Shown here piece by piece: positions 34,448 to 46,258 of a stretch of 64,000 nt of DNA. Within the stretch, counting starts at the first letter, position 1. Every line of letters starts with the position of its first letter. Source of the stretch: Tulasnella sp. 424 (Eukaryota > Basidiomycota > Agaricomycetes > Cantharellales > Tulasnellaceae); NCBI GenBank assembly GCA_019633425.1, contig WSUB01000039.1, positions 218,614-282,613 of the forward strand. The letters run 5' to 3'. The notes under the pieces are model-generated. The model made no database searches and was not told the origin of the DNA. It saw only the letters and a list, made by a program, of their open reading frames with translations. The position numbers were made by a program, and so were the translations under genes.

Positions 34448-35441
34448 TCACGTCTTGCCGCCGAGATGGTCAGACCTACAGCCCCCATCCGGCAGTAGCG
34501 CTTGGATAGAGTCATCTATGGCGTTGTAGCTCCAAATCGCAGCCTGGACCTCCCCGTCTAGAGGAGCAACATTTGTTCCTACAGGGCGAGAATCTGGCCG
34601 ACTAACGGGGATCAAATTGGAATAACTGCGGGGGTGGTTAGCATGCCCGTTTCTTCGGACTGTAAGGATATAACCATCTCACCCAGAGAAATCATGGCTA
34701 AGAGATTGATAGCTGTCTCTTAGACTTCCAAGCCAATTATACGGGAAAGGGAAATCCTAAGATAAAACATACTCCTTAATGGCTGTGACACGTTAATGTA
34801 GGGTCGAGGTTGCATACCAGAATCTCTATCCCTTGCATGGACGTGGATGGAGTTATCCGCACGGTAAGTGCCTCAGCAGCATCATGGCAGGTGAGGAGTA
34901 CACCCATATCTGGTTCGACACGGCGGCTTATGTATGCTCCAGCTCGAGAGTTGCCAGAAACGATCCTAAGTCGTCCAACCAATGGTACGCTTAGAAGGCT
35001 CCGTAAGTTCGAGGGTCCGGCGGCGGGAGCTGGTGCTGGTGCTTCTGCTGCAGTTGATCTGATAGGCAACAATGGACTTTAGCAAAAGCAGAATCTGGCA
35101 GCGAGCGCTAATATTTACATCGGCATTTCAGTGCTGTGGTTCTCTTTTAACGGATATTTCTTCACGAGCGCTGCTACTAGCTCGCGCCAGTTTTCCTGCG
35201 TGGATGCAGGTAGCCCGAGGTGCCAGTGAAATGCGTCGCCTTGAAAACAAGACGTAGTGAAGTCCACAAGCCATTCTTCGTCTCTTGATCTGCCTTGGGA
35301 GACGGCGAAGCGTCGAATTCGGCTAATGAGTTGGACGGAGTCAAGATCACCAGTGCCGGTAAAGATGATGGGTAGCTCTGTGTGCAGATTTATTGTTTCA
35401 GCATATCTGATACTCACATCGAGCGGGCTCACCCTCGTCAT
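34448..35441 (-). CDS. gag-like hypothetical protein
   Basis: Multi-exon minus-strand gene of a type frequent in Agaricomycete genomes. The first exon contains a retrotransposon-gag-like helical block (LISRIRRFAVSQGRSRDEEW, then GDAFHWHLGLPASTQENWRE, LVAALVKKYP) matching the W...L...Y spacing of capsid domains. Later exons hold a Pro/Ala spacer and a second domain (VGRLRIVSGNSRAGAYISRR, GVLLTCHDAAEALTVRI) ending VQAAIWSYNA before the TGA at 34448-34450. There is no protease, reverse transcriptase or integrase nearby, so this looks like a domesticated or solitary gag-derived gene. The N-terminal start and inner splice sites are uncertain. Confidence 0.55.
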
Positions 35442-36202
35442 ACATGGTCAACTGCACACTCCGCCGAAGATTGGATGAAGCTGGTGATGAACGTGATCAC
35501 CCAAGCCGGGACGCACGTGCTCTGTGGTGGTGAACGTCACACGGACTCACAACATGTACTCCGAAGTGTAGGCCACCATCCTCGTCAACCTGCCCGTCAA
35601 GTAAGCACTGTTCCCGGTCTCCTACTCGGCAGGAATAATCTTCCTGCTCGATATCGGTCAAGCCGTTCACAACTAATTAAAGCACGTTCCAGTCACCGCC
35701 CGTATCCAGAGTCACCGTGATGACACTTGCTTGCTTGCACTTATTAAGCCTTTTGGTTCAGGTATCATTTGGCTTCTATCCAGTTATAATTAGCCTTTTT
35801 ACTCAATCCTGATTCATGTTTCCCTCCGTGGCACTTCTGACGCCACTCCAGCCGGAGCTAATCAAGGACCTCTTTCAAACCTGCTAGGCACGTCAGTTCT
35901 ATAAGTCTTTAAAATACGACTACTCACAATCTGCGCAGCTCATGATCTACCCAGCCTGTCAATTCGGACCGCTCCTCTCGATCCGGTCGGAATTGCGATG
36001 GCCTTCGTAGTTGGACGTTTCGTCAACGAACGAACCAACATCGCTTCAGTCTCTCCACACCAGAACACCTTCGATGTCCTTTAAAGGCGAGCTGGAATGA
36101 GCCCATTGGTTTCAGCAGCAAACAGCTCCCGTTCCTCATCCTATTCATTTGCATCCTCATCACCTCCTCGCACTCGCCCACCAATCCTCCTCTCGATCTA
36201 AC
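35442..36202. other. intergenic, no gene seen
   Basis: Divergent spacer between the gag-like gene and the secreted-protein gene. It contains only short frames without features; C/T-rich bases just before 36203 suit a 5' UTR. Confidence 0.45.
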
Positions 36203-36809
36203 ATGCGTTTCGCCTTTGTAATCTCCACCCTCGTCGCCACCGCTCTCTTAGGCACCACCGTCGCGTCGCCCATCCCTCCCGCGAAGGCGTACTACACCGA
36301 GACCGATCCGGCTCCTGAAGGATCTGAGAGGGCCGACCCATACCACGGTCAGAAGATGGAAAGGAGAGCGACTCACCAGCAGGCCGTCCACGTTGACAAC
36401 GGGATGGACCATTCCCCGGTTGAGAGTGCCCACGAGAAGGAGGAAGGGATCAGCAAGGTCGCTCGGGAATTCAAGTTCAGCACGTGAGTCCCCCTCGCTT
36501 CCTTCCCTCGCTTTCATCTCAGCTAATCTCCTTTCGTTTCTTAGGATCCACCCTAGCGTCGTCAACTCCCAAAACACCGCATGCGTCAAAGGCGACTGCA
36601 GCCTCAGCGAAGTCGAGGAGACTTGCCTGTTCAACAAGAACACCCACACTGGCTTGCCTTGTACCCCAAAAGGTGCCACTGATACGGGGAAAGATCGCTC
36701 AAACTCTGAAGTCAACATCGACACAGACACCAAAATCATCACTCCCGCATCGAGCGCAAACAGAGTTCTGCAACCTGCTCACCGCCGTCGCCGTGCTCAC
36801 CACCCTTAA
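36203..36809 (+). CDS. small secreted protein
   Basis: 181 residues in two exons, 36203-36483 and 36545-36809. It starts with a clear signal peptide (MRFAFVISTLVATALLGTTV, cleavage likely after TVAS). The mature part is polar with four cysteines (NTACVKGDC, ETCLF, GLPCTPKG). A dibasic site (MERRATHQQ) in the first exon could be a kexin-type processing site. The family is not recognised; size, signal peptide and Cys content fit a fungal small secreted protein. An in-frame Met at 36149 upstream would mask the signal peptide, so 36203 is preferred. Confidence 0.7.
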
Positions 36810-37882
36810 AACGCGATTTGCCCGAGGCTCAGCCCATACCCTCCCCCCTCTCCTTGGCGTTCTTTTCATCACCTTGATTTCACGTTTCGAAAAAAAAAAA
36901 CTCGCTGTCTCGTTTCATCGTTCCTCTTTTTCCTTTGGGGCTTTTTTCTTTTCTGTTTACCAAATTTCAACTTCCTTTCCCCCCAGATTTCCAAGATCAA
37001 GCTTCGGGTTCGCCCAAGCATTTTTTAGACTCGACCTGCTTCTCCCTTTCATTAAAATAGCCATAGCCATTTCACCGACGCAATACCCCTGAGACGCCAC
37101 ATCCGTTCATCTGTCGTACCCTCGGGATCTTGTATTTAGGCTAATTTATTACCTCCTTAACTCCATATACCCATAAAAGGCAGATTTCGTGTCGGCAACA
37201 ATCTTCACCATCGGTGCCCCTTTTCAGGGACGGATCATTGTACTCACTTAGCCTTTCTTTGTCGGGGGCGGTTGTTCTCCATTCGACCGGCTCGGCCACC
37301 ATGCACTCGGCACCATTTCCCCGTGAAACCAAGGCCACTTGGCTAACGCGAAGGCCGTCATGACAAAGACAAGCCGGCTCGATGCACGCTTACTCCGATA
37401 GGTAGATTGCACTGAGTAACCGAGACAAGCCGACTCGATGCACGCGCTCACTCTGGTGTTAGATGCACTACGTAACCCGATCGTATTTCAAACTAAGCCA
37501 CATAAGAACAGTTTTCTCTATGAGAAGCTGCTTCCCTGGGTTCAAAAACTAGCTAGATAATAAAACAAAATAAGTTGAAGGAGATCCAAAGTAAGAGGCA
37601 GAAAGGAAAAAAAAGTACGGAGGGGGCAGACCGAAATAAGGCTACATGTCCAAGAGAAAAAAGAAAAAGAAGGGGAGGGAGAAATGCCACATCATCGCAG
37701 TCATCGAGCGGAGTCGTTATAAAGACGTGCATATGGTTTTTGTTCGATGGGAGGTGGGGGTATATCGGAAAAGGCCTAGGAGTCCATGGATGATGAAGGA
37801 GCGAGAAGTAAAGGAAATAATGTAGGGTAATTAGTATAAGGGAAGGCATATTATTTGGGGGGTTTGCTTTTTCGTTTCTTTC
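36810..37882. other. convergent intergenic region, no gene seen
   Basis: About 1.1 kb between the 3' ends of the secreted-protein and zinc-finger genes. It includes poly-A near 36890-36900, pyrimidine-rich stretches to 37000, and a 20-odd-base direct repeat of the type gacaagccg(g/a)ctcgatgcacgc around 37367-37388 and 37424-37445. Confidence 0.5.
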
Positions 37883-40120
37883 TTAAGGACGGTATTCCTC
37901 AAACTCGGGTTCCTCGAGCTTGATAGGCTGGCTTCGGGAACCAGCTTGTGGCGGGGAACGAGCGAGCCTGACCATCTCCCTCGCGACGAGCGCGTCTTTC
38001 TCGTCCAACACGCTCGGGTGGTGTGGGTGAGCAGCAGCAGCGTCATGGTAGTACTCGGGCCTGCGAGTCTCGGGAGTCTGTTGCCTGACGCGCATCATGA
38101 CGGACGACGCCGACGGTTGGTGGTGGTGCGGGAGGGGGAGTGCCGATGATTTGAGCGGGGAGCTGATTCGAGGGCGTTTGGCCGCGGGTGGGGAATCAGA
38201 GTGCACGGAAGGGGGAGCGTAGGAAGGAGCGGTCGTGACCGGACGACCGCCTTCGAACCTGTGCTCGATGAACGGCGAAGCTAACAAGTTGGAAGGTCCA
38301 GCACCAGGCGAGGAGGACGCCTCGTCGTCCCCACTGTGCTGCTTCCTCTTCTTCCCCGCCGCACCGCTCGCCGCTCCTCCTCCGATCTTCTTGTTCGGCC
38401 GAGACTGCCCACAGACGGTCGTGTTGTAGTGCCTTTCCAAGCTCCGCTGGCTCCCGAACGTCTTGACGCACCCCATGCACGGGTAGGCGCGGTGGTACTG
38501 CGCACGGCTCTGAGCGAGGTCTCTGAAATCCACGCACCCGTTGGCGGTGAAGTCGAATCGGTAGTTGGTCATCTTGGCAGGAGCGTCGGCTGCAGCGAGC
38601 TCCTTCCCGACGCGCACGCGGACTCGGTCGGCTTGGATCCACAGCTCGGTGTTGTCCACGACTTTCGTCGCGCCACTGGCAAGCTTGACAGCCGTCTGCG
38701 CCGAGCCCTCACTCTTCATCTCCTTCAAGACCATATTAGCCAAGTCGACCAAGTAGCGCGCAGCGCATTCGACGTCCAATTCGCGTCGGAACACGCGCCC
38801 GGCTTCGTCCTTTGCGTGGATTTCGTCGAAATGCCTGTCCATGTCGGCTTTTTTGCAGGCGGTGGTCTGGCACGGTTCTGGGTTGGATGGGTCCGCTGCC
38901 ATGGGGTCGGTGCTCCTGGGAGGCAAGTACCCGCAGTAGAAGGTGCCCCCGCTGGGTTTGCTCCGGTTGTAGAGGGGTACGTTGCGTTTCTTCGTTCCGC
39001 GTAAGGGAGTGGCAGAGCCGGAGAAGGGCAGGTCGGATGAGGGTGGGATGGGTTGCATTTGGGCGCGAGGAGTGGGTAGGGATGTTGTTGAGAACGCTGA
39101 GGGGGAGTATTGGGGGAGGTGCTGCTGGGGGCGGATGGCTGGGCTGTAAGTGGAAGCTCGACGAGGACCGGTGGTGGTAGTAAGAGGACGGAGCTGATAG
39201 AGAGCTGCATCAGCGGTAGAGGGAGGCGTGAGGTGATACCCGCTCACGTCTCGTGGTGGGAACGATGGATGCGAGTGTCCATGATTGTGATAGTCAAAGG
39301 GGTTGCTGCTGCTCGGTGGGACAGCAGACTGAGCTCGCGAGTCGACGGAGAAGCTTCGCTCGCTGGACAGCTCGTCAACCTCTTCCTCATCGTGTCCCAT
39401 GTACCGCTTGCTATCTTCCTCGGGCGGTGAGACGGCGATGGCGGGTGAATGGCGAGGCAGAGGGGTGGCGGACGTGGAAGGCGTGTTGCCAGCCACCGCA
39501 ACGACGCTGGACCACCAGGTGCGCCCCAAGTCCGAGTTGGAAGCGTAAGGCGTCCTCGGGGAGAGAGAGGGCAGGCTGGTGAGGCTGGTGGAAGCGGAGA
39601 GCGAGGTGGTGGGACGCGTCGAGGAGGGTGAATGACCGGGACGGACCCTGTGTTCGTTGAAGTGCGCGTCGTCTTCGTCTGGAGGTCCACGGAGTTCCAT
39701 CTGTGCAGCGATATTGGGTGAGGGTCTCCAATGATGGTGGGTCAGGGATGGGTGCGAGGTGGGAGGAGGGAGAAGACGGCGTCCACGGTCGTCCACCACT
39801 TCGCGCTCCCTAAGCGTCTCGATGGGTGGTAGAGCCATACCAGGCCTCCATCGCTCGTGTTCACCCTTGACGCTGTTGAGCTCTGCGATTGTTTTTAGCT
39901 TCTTGGGTTCTGAAGTGGGTGGTGAGATTGGGGGGAGGACAATGGAGGAAGGCGATGATGGTGAGAGGTGTGCCATGGGCGGCGGTGTTCCTAGTAGCGG
40001 AGTAGCGAACACCGTTTCTGATGAATCGTTCTTTTGATGGTGGTGGTAGATTTTTGAAGATGATGGATCGTACGGGTGGTATGCGTACTGATGTAGTTGG
40101 TGAGGGGAGGGGATTGTCAT
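37883..40120 (-). CDS. zinc-finger transcription regulator (C2H2-like, atypical)
   Basis: Single long exon whose open frame extends from 40567. I prefer the Met at 40120 (MTIPSPHQLHQYAYHPYDPS) because upstream residues are low complexity and the sequence context is promoter-like, but the longer form of 894 residues cannot be excluded. The protein is mostly Ser/Pro/His-rich. Two metal-binding-like segments stand out: a Cys/His cluster (FYCGYLPP ... EPCQTTACKKADMDRHFDEI) and a finger YPCMGCVKTFGSQRSLERHY ending in TTVCGQ, a C-x2-C-x12-H-x5-C pattern. A basic stretch (AAGKKRKQHSG) could be a nuclear signal. DNA binding and target genes are inferred. Confidence 0.7.
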   Translation of the reverse strand: MTIPSPHQLHQYAYHPYDPSSSKIYHHHQKNDSSETVFATPLLGTPPPMAHLSPSSPSSIVLPPISPPTSEPKKLKTIAELNSVKGEHERWRPGMALPPIETLREREVVDDRGRRLLPPPTSHPSLTHHHWRPSPNIAAQMELRGPPDEDDAHFNEHRVRPGHSPSSTRPTTSLSASTSLTSLPSLSPRTPYASNSDLGRTWWSSVVAVAGNTPSTSATPLPRHSPAIAVSPPEEDSKRYMGHDEEEVDELSSERSFSVDSRAQSAVPPSSSNPFDYHNHGHSHPSFPPRDVSGYHLTPPSTADAALYQLRPLTTTTGPRRASTYSPAIRPQQHLPQYSPSAFSTTSLPTPRAQMQPIPPSSDLPFSGSATPLRGTKKRNVPLYNRSKPSGGTFYCGYLPPRSTDPMAADPSNPEPCQTTACKKADMDRHFDEIHAKDEAGRVFRRELDVECAARYLVDLANMVLKEMKSEGSAQTAVKLASGATKVVDNTELWIQADRVRVRVGKELAAADAPAKMTNYRFDFTANGCVDFRDLAQSRAQYHRAYPCMGCVKTFGSQRSLERHYNTTVCGQSRPNKKIGGGAASGAAGKKRKQHSGDDEASSSPGAGPSNLLASPFIEHRFEGGRPVTTAPSYAPPSVHSDSPPAAKRPRISSPLKSSALPLPHHHQPSASSVMMRVRQQTPETRRPEYYHDAAAAHPHHPSVLDEKDALVAREMVRLARSPPQAGSRSQPIKLEEPEFEEYRP

Positions 40121-42460
40121 ATGGAGCGGGTAGATCCGGGGAAGAGGGGGGGATTGTTGGAACAAGAAGAAGCGTATTAAAGCACCGACTGTGACTGTGA
40201 GGCGATGCTGGTGATGAGATGTGCGCGGATGAGGTGCGGATGCGAATACTAGGGGGGAAGGAGAGAGATGAGGGATGAGGGGAGCGGCGCAAGAGAGAAC
40301 GTGGCCTCCACGAGAAGTGGTGATATAAGAACTGTTGAGATCTGAGCGGTAAGGGTCTTTACCCAACTTCAAGCTGGGACTCGGGGGAGAAGACGAGGTG
40401 GTGGATCTGGGCGGGAGGCATGCAAAGCCTAAGCCCTTTTGAGCAGGTTGGAGAACCGAGGGATTGGCCGGGGGAGAGTTGCATACACGGAAGGGGGAAG
40501 AATCCAGAAGTACGGGAGAGGGAAGAATGGGGGACGGCGGGTGGTGAGTGTTCCTTTGGGAATACACGTCGGGGGTTGTTTACCTTTTAGGGAACAATCG
40601 GACTGCGCGGCCTCCCTCGCGTGCATCGCCCAACAACCCCCCCCCCCCCCCATTCTGCGTCAAACCCTCTTGATATCGATAGATACGGAGAGCGTAGTGT
40701 GTCGCCAGTACTCACAATACGTTTCCATGGGGCAATCAGAGAAAGGATGGCTAGGTCCGGTGTAAGAGTGATTAGATCAACGTACGGGCCATTGCGAGAG
40801 TGGAGGTTACCGTGTGAGGTAAACCAGGTTGTCGACGTCGTCGTTTCGCATTGCAAGCGATCATGGCTGCCGGAGACCACCGTGACCCCTTCCACGCTCT
40901 GTTGCAAGCATCAACACTCTGCCATTGTGTTCCCGCCTGACAATGCGCACGTCGTCCACCGTTTCAAACGCTGCCGACGGTCGGCCGTTCATTAACACTC
41001 CCTTGACGTCGCCTGACGTCGCCCGGCGCGGCACACGTCTTCCACTGCGGTCTCACATGCCCTACCAGGCACCGTCCCGACAGTTTGAATTTGGGTTTCT
41101 TCATGCGGCGTGCCGGAATTGCATGCATGCAGGTTGGAAGATTGACCAAGTGTGAAGAGAAAAAAGAAAAGAAAAAACCCTGTCCGGGTGAACCCAAATC
41201 TCTCACCCCTGTCGGGGGTTTCATTACCCGATTCAGTTCCCCCCGACGCAATCGGCGCTCTCCGCGCAGAAATCGATGCGTGATGCGTGTCTGGCTCGGT
41301 AGCGAGCTCGGCATCCACACACACACCCTCTCTTCCTTCTGAAAAAACACACTTCTGGTGCCTCCTCAGGTCAAGGCCAGCTGGCATCGACCGAACTAGA
41401 TAGCGATCGCATCCTCTTCTCATGACCTGGCTCTGAGTACGGTCTTTGCCGACTCCTCGAGTCTCTCGCAACTCCCCGCCCGCTGGTTGACTAACACAAA
41501 GGCAACTCCCGACGCACGCCTGCGCGCGCCATCTCCCGACATCGCCAGCGGGTGGTAGCTGTCGACGGCACCCGGTCCCGTAGCCAAAGAGACCCGACGC
41601 GATTTTGAAACCCGTTTTGCGATAATTCACCACCCGCCCCCCACCTAGACTCCTTCTGGATGCAATTATGCATGCACCCGCGATGTGATGCTTTTTTTCG
41701 CCACGAAATGAGATGCACCCTTCTTCGGCTTAGCCACGCGAAGAGTGCATGCCCCGGCCGGCCAGACAGCCCAGCCACCCAGTTGGACAATCTTTCTCGC
41801 AGAAGGAAGATCAGGGTAAATTTCAAATAGGAGGGATGGATAATAATGCCATGTGCCAGGTTGCCCATTTTTCACACGTCGTCCCGATATAGTTCACACT
41901 TGCCTAATTGAGGCAGAATCGGGTGGCACACCCTTCTGCAAAGCCTTCCCCTTTCCCTCTGGAGCCACAAAAGGCAGGAGAGTCCCGAAATTACGACACC
42001 ACATCTCTTTTACCTTTTGTCCTCTCTCTTGGAAGGACATCCTTAGATCTGAGATTTCGCCTTAGAGCTTCGAGTTCAGCACACTCTCTCAGTCGTGTTA
42101 GGTAGCCACCCATTTCGTACTCGTTTTTCCAAAAGAGGACAGAAGGAATTTCTTCACGGCTATCTCATGAGATCGGATTTCCTAGATCTAATGATCAATT
42201 GGCGTGCAGGTTGTCCCCCCCCCCCGGCTTTCGATCGTTTGAGACCCAATGCAGTCCTAGTCTAATTGCCTGCGCGGAGATGCAGTTGCCCGCGAGACTT
42301 TTGAGTGCTACTGGCTCGGCGGGCGACGCATAGGCTCTCCGCACGCAACGCTCGAGCTAAGCGCAGCGCACACCAAGGTTGGCAATGTTTGCCACCTCCG
42401 AAGTTCGCTTCGGTGCGGACCTTCAAGCTATCGATTATGAGAAGTGGCACGTCAAAACGC
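40121..42460. other. upstream region and 2.3 kb gene-poor spacer
   Basis: Upstream of the zinc-finger gene. It includes a run of 15 C at 40637-40651, a run of 12 C at 42215-42226 and tgcatgcatgc-type palindromes near 41126 and 41666. Frames are short or overlapping and show no family features (the longest, 41633-40992 minus, is compositionally random). Confidence 0.45.
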
Positions 42461-44212
42461 TAAGCAATATGTTCCAAGCCTTTTTTGCATGCGTCAGATG
42501 AGTGTCGTTGTTCGTTGTCCTCGTCTGTTTTAGCCCCTGCAGTGCGCGACGGACACAGTCTCCGATTGGCTGGAGAAGGGGGGGTGTACACACAAAGGCG
42601 CAAAAAGTGCACAGAGACACGCCGCACCCCGAAAAAAAGCGTTCGAAAATCGAAGCCGCCGGACCGGTGGTTTAGATGAGGCACGCACGGAGCGGTGGGG
42701 AAGTGAAAAATCACCGCCCTAGCTTCTTTTTTGATCCAGCCCCGGCTTATTGGAAAAGTGGAACGGTGGCTTTCCACTCACGGCACCGTCTGCCTTTCTC
42801 TCCTGCTTTCTTTAAACGTTCCCGGACCCTTGCTTCAGCACAACCTCATTACCTCACATAGTGGACCCCCCAAGCTAGCGAAACCTAAAAGCGATCTAAT
42901 GGACATGACGCGCGCGTGCCTCCTCCCCCGGGGAAATTAGGTCAAGCTCTCAAAAAGGGATCAGAGCTTGCCACTTTAGCCTGGTTCAGGAAGAGATCAA
43001 TTACGGAACTTTTTTTAGCATGTAAGACATGGGCTAACCAGATGAATGAGATATTGAAAAGAAACTTTGGTACCGGAGCGCAAATGGGGGGAGATCCAAC
43101 TGCAACCGAAAAGGTCTTTGAAGGCTAGAAGCGGTAGTCACGTGCCCGCCAAAAGTCGAATGCACCCGTTGGACATTCTCAGTGTACATCCACACCGGGA
43201 ACCTCGGGAATGAATACACAGTTTCCAGTGGCGTACATGTATATCTTGGGCTGATCGTACACATTCTGTTATCTACTCTCTCGGACCGAAGGATTACCAT
43301 TTGGGCTATCTCGGCCTCACAGACGATCCCGGCGAGCAGACGAAGCACGTGGGTGACTAATCCAATACGCGCACGGATCACGATCCCACGCCCCCCCATT
43401 TCCCTTTTCGCGTCCTCGCCTCAACTTCTCCCTTTCTCTTTTGACGTCTTGACAGCTTTCCCCCCCTCGCCCCAAGTTAGAAAGCTTATCCCCAGCTCTT
43501 GATGAGAGAGTGAGAACAAATCACACTTCGAAAACACGCGCGTTGCGTGAAAAGTGAAGAAGAAAACAATGGAACGCGTTGACAGATCTGAGGCGCGGTG
43601 TTGCGGATCTGTTGCCCCGGCCAACGCTTTTGTAACCTCTTTCGTCCAACAAGCCTCCGGTAGACTGGGAATGACAAGGCCACCCTTTGGCAACGAATGT
43701 CGCGCCCAGCCCCCTCAGTTCAGCACAACCTCAACTATCTGATTGTGTTTTTTTTCTGGGTTAGGGAAACCTGAAGATTTGGGGGTATCACCCCGGATCA
43801 GAGGTTTCAGATCTCTTTCTTACCTCGAGGAGACTTGGTTTCTTTTTCGTGATTGAGTTGACAGGCCAATCGTCAGCCTCTTCGCGACGGAACGGGTCTG
43901 GCTGCGCGTACGCCATGAGACATTGGAACAACGGTGTGGACTAGGGGGTCCTTGTCCCAGAGAAAGGAGGATGGGATGGTAGGTCGGTTACAAACTCCCC
44001 GACAGAAGAAACGCGACTCTGGGACGATTGGGGCTTGGTTTCTTCCTAACCTATGCTAAGATTTGACTGGCGGTAGAGCCATGGTGTAGCTCTTGAGAGC
44101 ACTACACGCATGCATCCTAACATGCGCACGTCCCATCGCGCCACCTCATGAAATAATGCTTGAAACAACATCCGACGTACTCGCATTGAAGTCATCGGCA
44201 TCCAAAACGTGC
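42461..44212. repeat. 1.75 kb dispersed repeat, copy A
   Basis: Direct copy of 59692-61433, alignable over nearly the whole length from taagcaatatgttccaagcc to tccaaaacgt. Differences include many small indels that change reading frames, so the open frames inside are not conserved as proteins. I see no terminal inverted repeats, reverse transcriptase or transposase. It could be a non-autonomous element or part of a segmental duplication. Confidence 0.85.
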
Positions 44213-46258
44213 GAGGCAATGATTTTATCACAGGGTAGGGCGCTACCTCTCTGCGCTGCTGTCTCAATCTACTTGTTCGCAGAGAGCGCCCTGACGGGAA
44301 GCCAAAGCTTATATTAGGAATTCAAGGACGGTTTGATGCACCGGGGGGAATTGGAGTCGTGCTGTTGCTCTTTTCGTTGAAGAGGCTACTTGCGATTCAA
44401 AGAAAGGCGGCGAAGTGAAACTGTCTACTGTACTATCGTAAATGCAACGGTTAATTCATGCCTCTTACCTATGGGCTCTTGGATTGGGATGAAACAAGCC
44501 CACGAGGCGTAGAAATGTACGGAACTGGATCTCCTTACCTGATTTGGCGACCCCATCTGTATTGTGCGGAGGTGAGCAAATTCTCATTAGTCGGGTCATT
44601 CATTTCTGCATGTTTTGTGAGGCATTCTCACTCGCTTTGCCTGCGATTGCAGCGAGGCAACACCTCGACGAGTAATACTAATGAGCCCGAGTTTCGTGTT
44701 CAGGGTTCTTCGTTCCCTCCCGCTGCAGATTACAATTTGTAACGTCGCTGGGACGGCGAAAAACGGTGGGTTGCTCAGCCAGACTCTCTAAAAGCTTCAT
44801 TTTCAACTCTCTGCCTATTCCTTGAACGGGCGTCCTTCGCTGAAGGGGGAACTAAAATTATACCTCTCCAAAACACCGGACACAATATTCTGGCGGTGTG
44901 TACGAGTTTTCGCTGGTTTATCTGGTCAGCTGGTCGCGTTCACGCATCCAATGGTTGGGTGAGCTATGATGGGTCATGTTTACTATATTCTCAGTCCATA
45001 GCACTCTGTTGTACTGGGTTCGTATACACTGCATACACGCCCACTCGAAGACGCAAGACCCCCTCGGATGCAAGTAAAAACTGATCCCGTCTCTTTATGA
45101 TACCTCCTGTGCTCCCTGAGAATTTTTTGCCACCAAACACACTGGAATGGTATGAAGTGAGCACTTACACTGACGTTTTTCACGCGACTTGAGGCCCCAG
45201 CCTAGTATTCTGGCCGCTCACAGCCCAATAGAGGGATTTCGGGAAGACCAATTTGGCATAACTGTGTAAATATATTTACTGTACTTACTCTCTAAATACA
45301 GGCTTATCGGTCGTGATTGGATGGAGACATCGAGGGAAAACGCATTGGGTGGTGGAAAGTGCAGATCGCAGTGGGCGCAGTATAGGACAACCCCCACCCC
45401 CCCCCCCAACCGGCCGCAACCCCTGCCAACCCACCGGAAATGATGCCTCAGCAGCCATCATCCGAGGTTAGGCTCTGGCCCCGAGGGACTTCTCGACACG
45501 CCGTCAGGGTACTACCTCACTTGTAACCTCGCGCAGCGTAGCCCGCCGCCGCAGTCAGGGATCATTGTAAACCCAACCGACGCGTCATGACCGAATGCTT
45601 ATCCCGAAAGCGCGGGAAGATATAATCTGGCCCGATGCGTGGGCTCTTCAAGGGGTTCGAATGACGAGCTCCGGGCTCAACTCCACAATTGGAACAGCAG
45701 AGAATATTCGGAGAGTAAGTCTCGAAAAGGGCTGGAGTCAAAAAGACAAACCTCGTTGATAATATTAGCCTGAGTGCTTTGTGCTGAATGACTTGTTGGG
45801 GATTCGGAAGCGCCTATCCTGATATTCTTAAGAGGCCGGAGGGTGATAGGCTTGGAAGACCCCCCAAATTTATCCTACAACCACACTTGCCTCCTCGTTG
45901 AACGGTACACCGTTCCGCTTGAGTTCAACTGCCGAAAGACTTTCAAGTGCAACAGGTGGGCTTCCCATAATACTAATCTGCTAAATCCACCTGATGATCG
46001 TGATGCGATAGGACGAGCTCCAATGTCGAGATCAACGGACCAGACAGTGAGTTGAGTCTTCAAATATGCCAAACATATTTCGTCTCACTCTGTCGGGTCT
46101 AGGGATCCATACCTAGCGAGGCCTTCGGTGACTTGGATCGAAAGGAACCAATCTTTCACGAAATAGTTCGGCCAAAGGGTCTTGTGATGACCGATAAGGT
46201 TGGTCTAGTTTGAATATAGCTGCTTATGGAAGAGACTCTGACATTTCTTCCTGTTTAG
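44213..46258. other. 2 kb gene-poor spacer
   Basis: No recognised gene. Contains an 11-base C run at 45397-45407. Frames at 44458-44742 and 45843-46055 lack features; the latter could belong to a 5' exon of the MYND-like pseudogene but cannot be shown. Confidence 0.4.

Noticed and set aside
42460..43399. Minus-strand open frames in the 1.75 kb repeat as real genes
   Set aside because: The counterpart frames in copy B are shifted by indels and diverge in protein sequence while the DNA still aligns.
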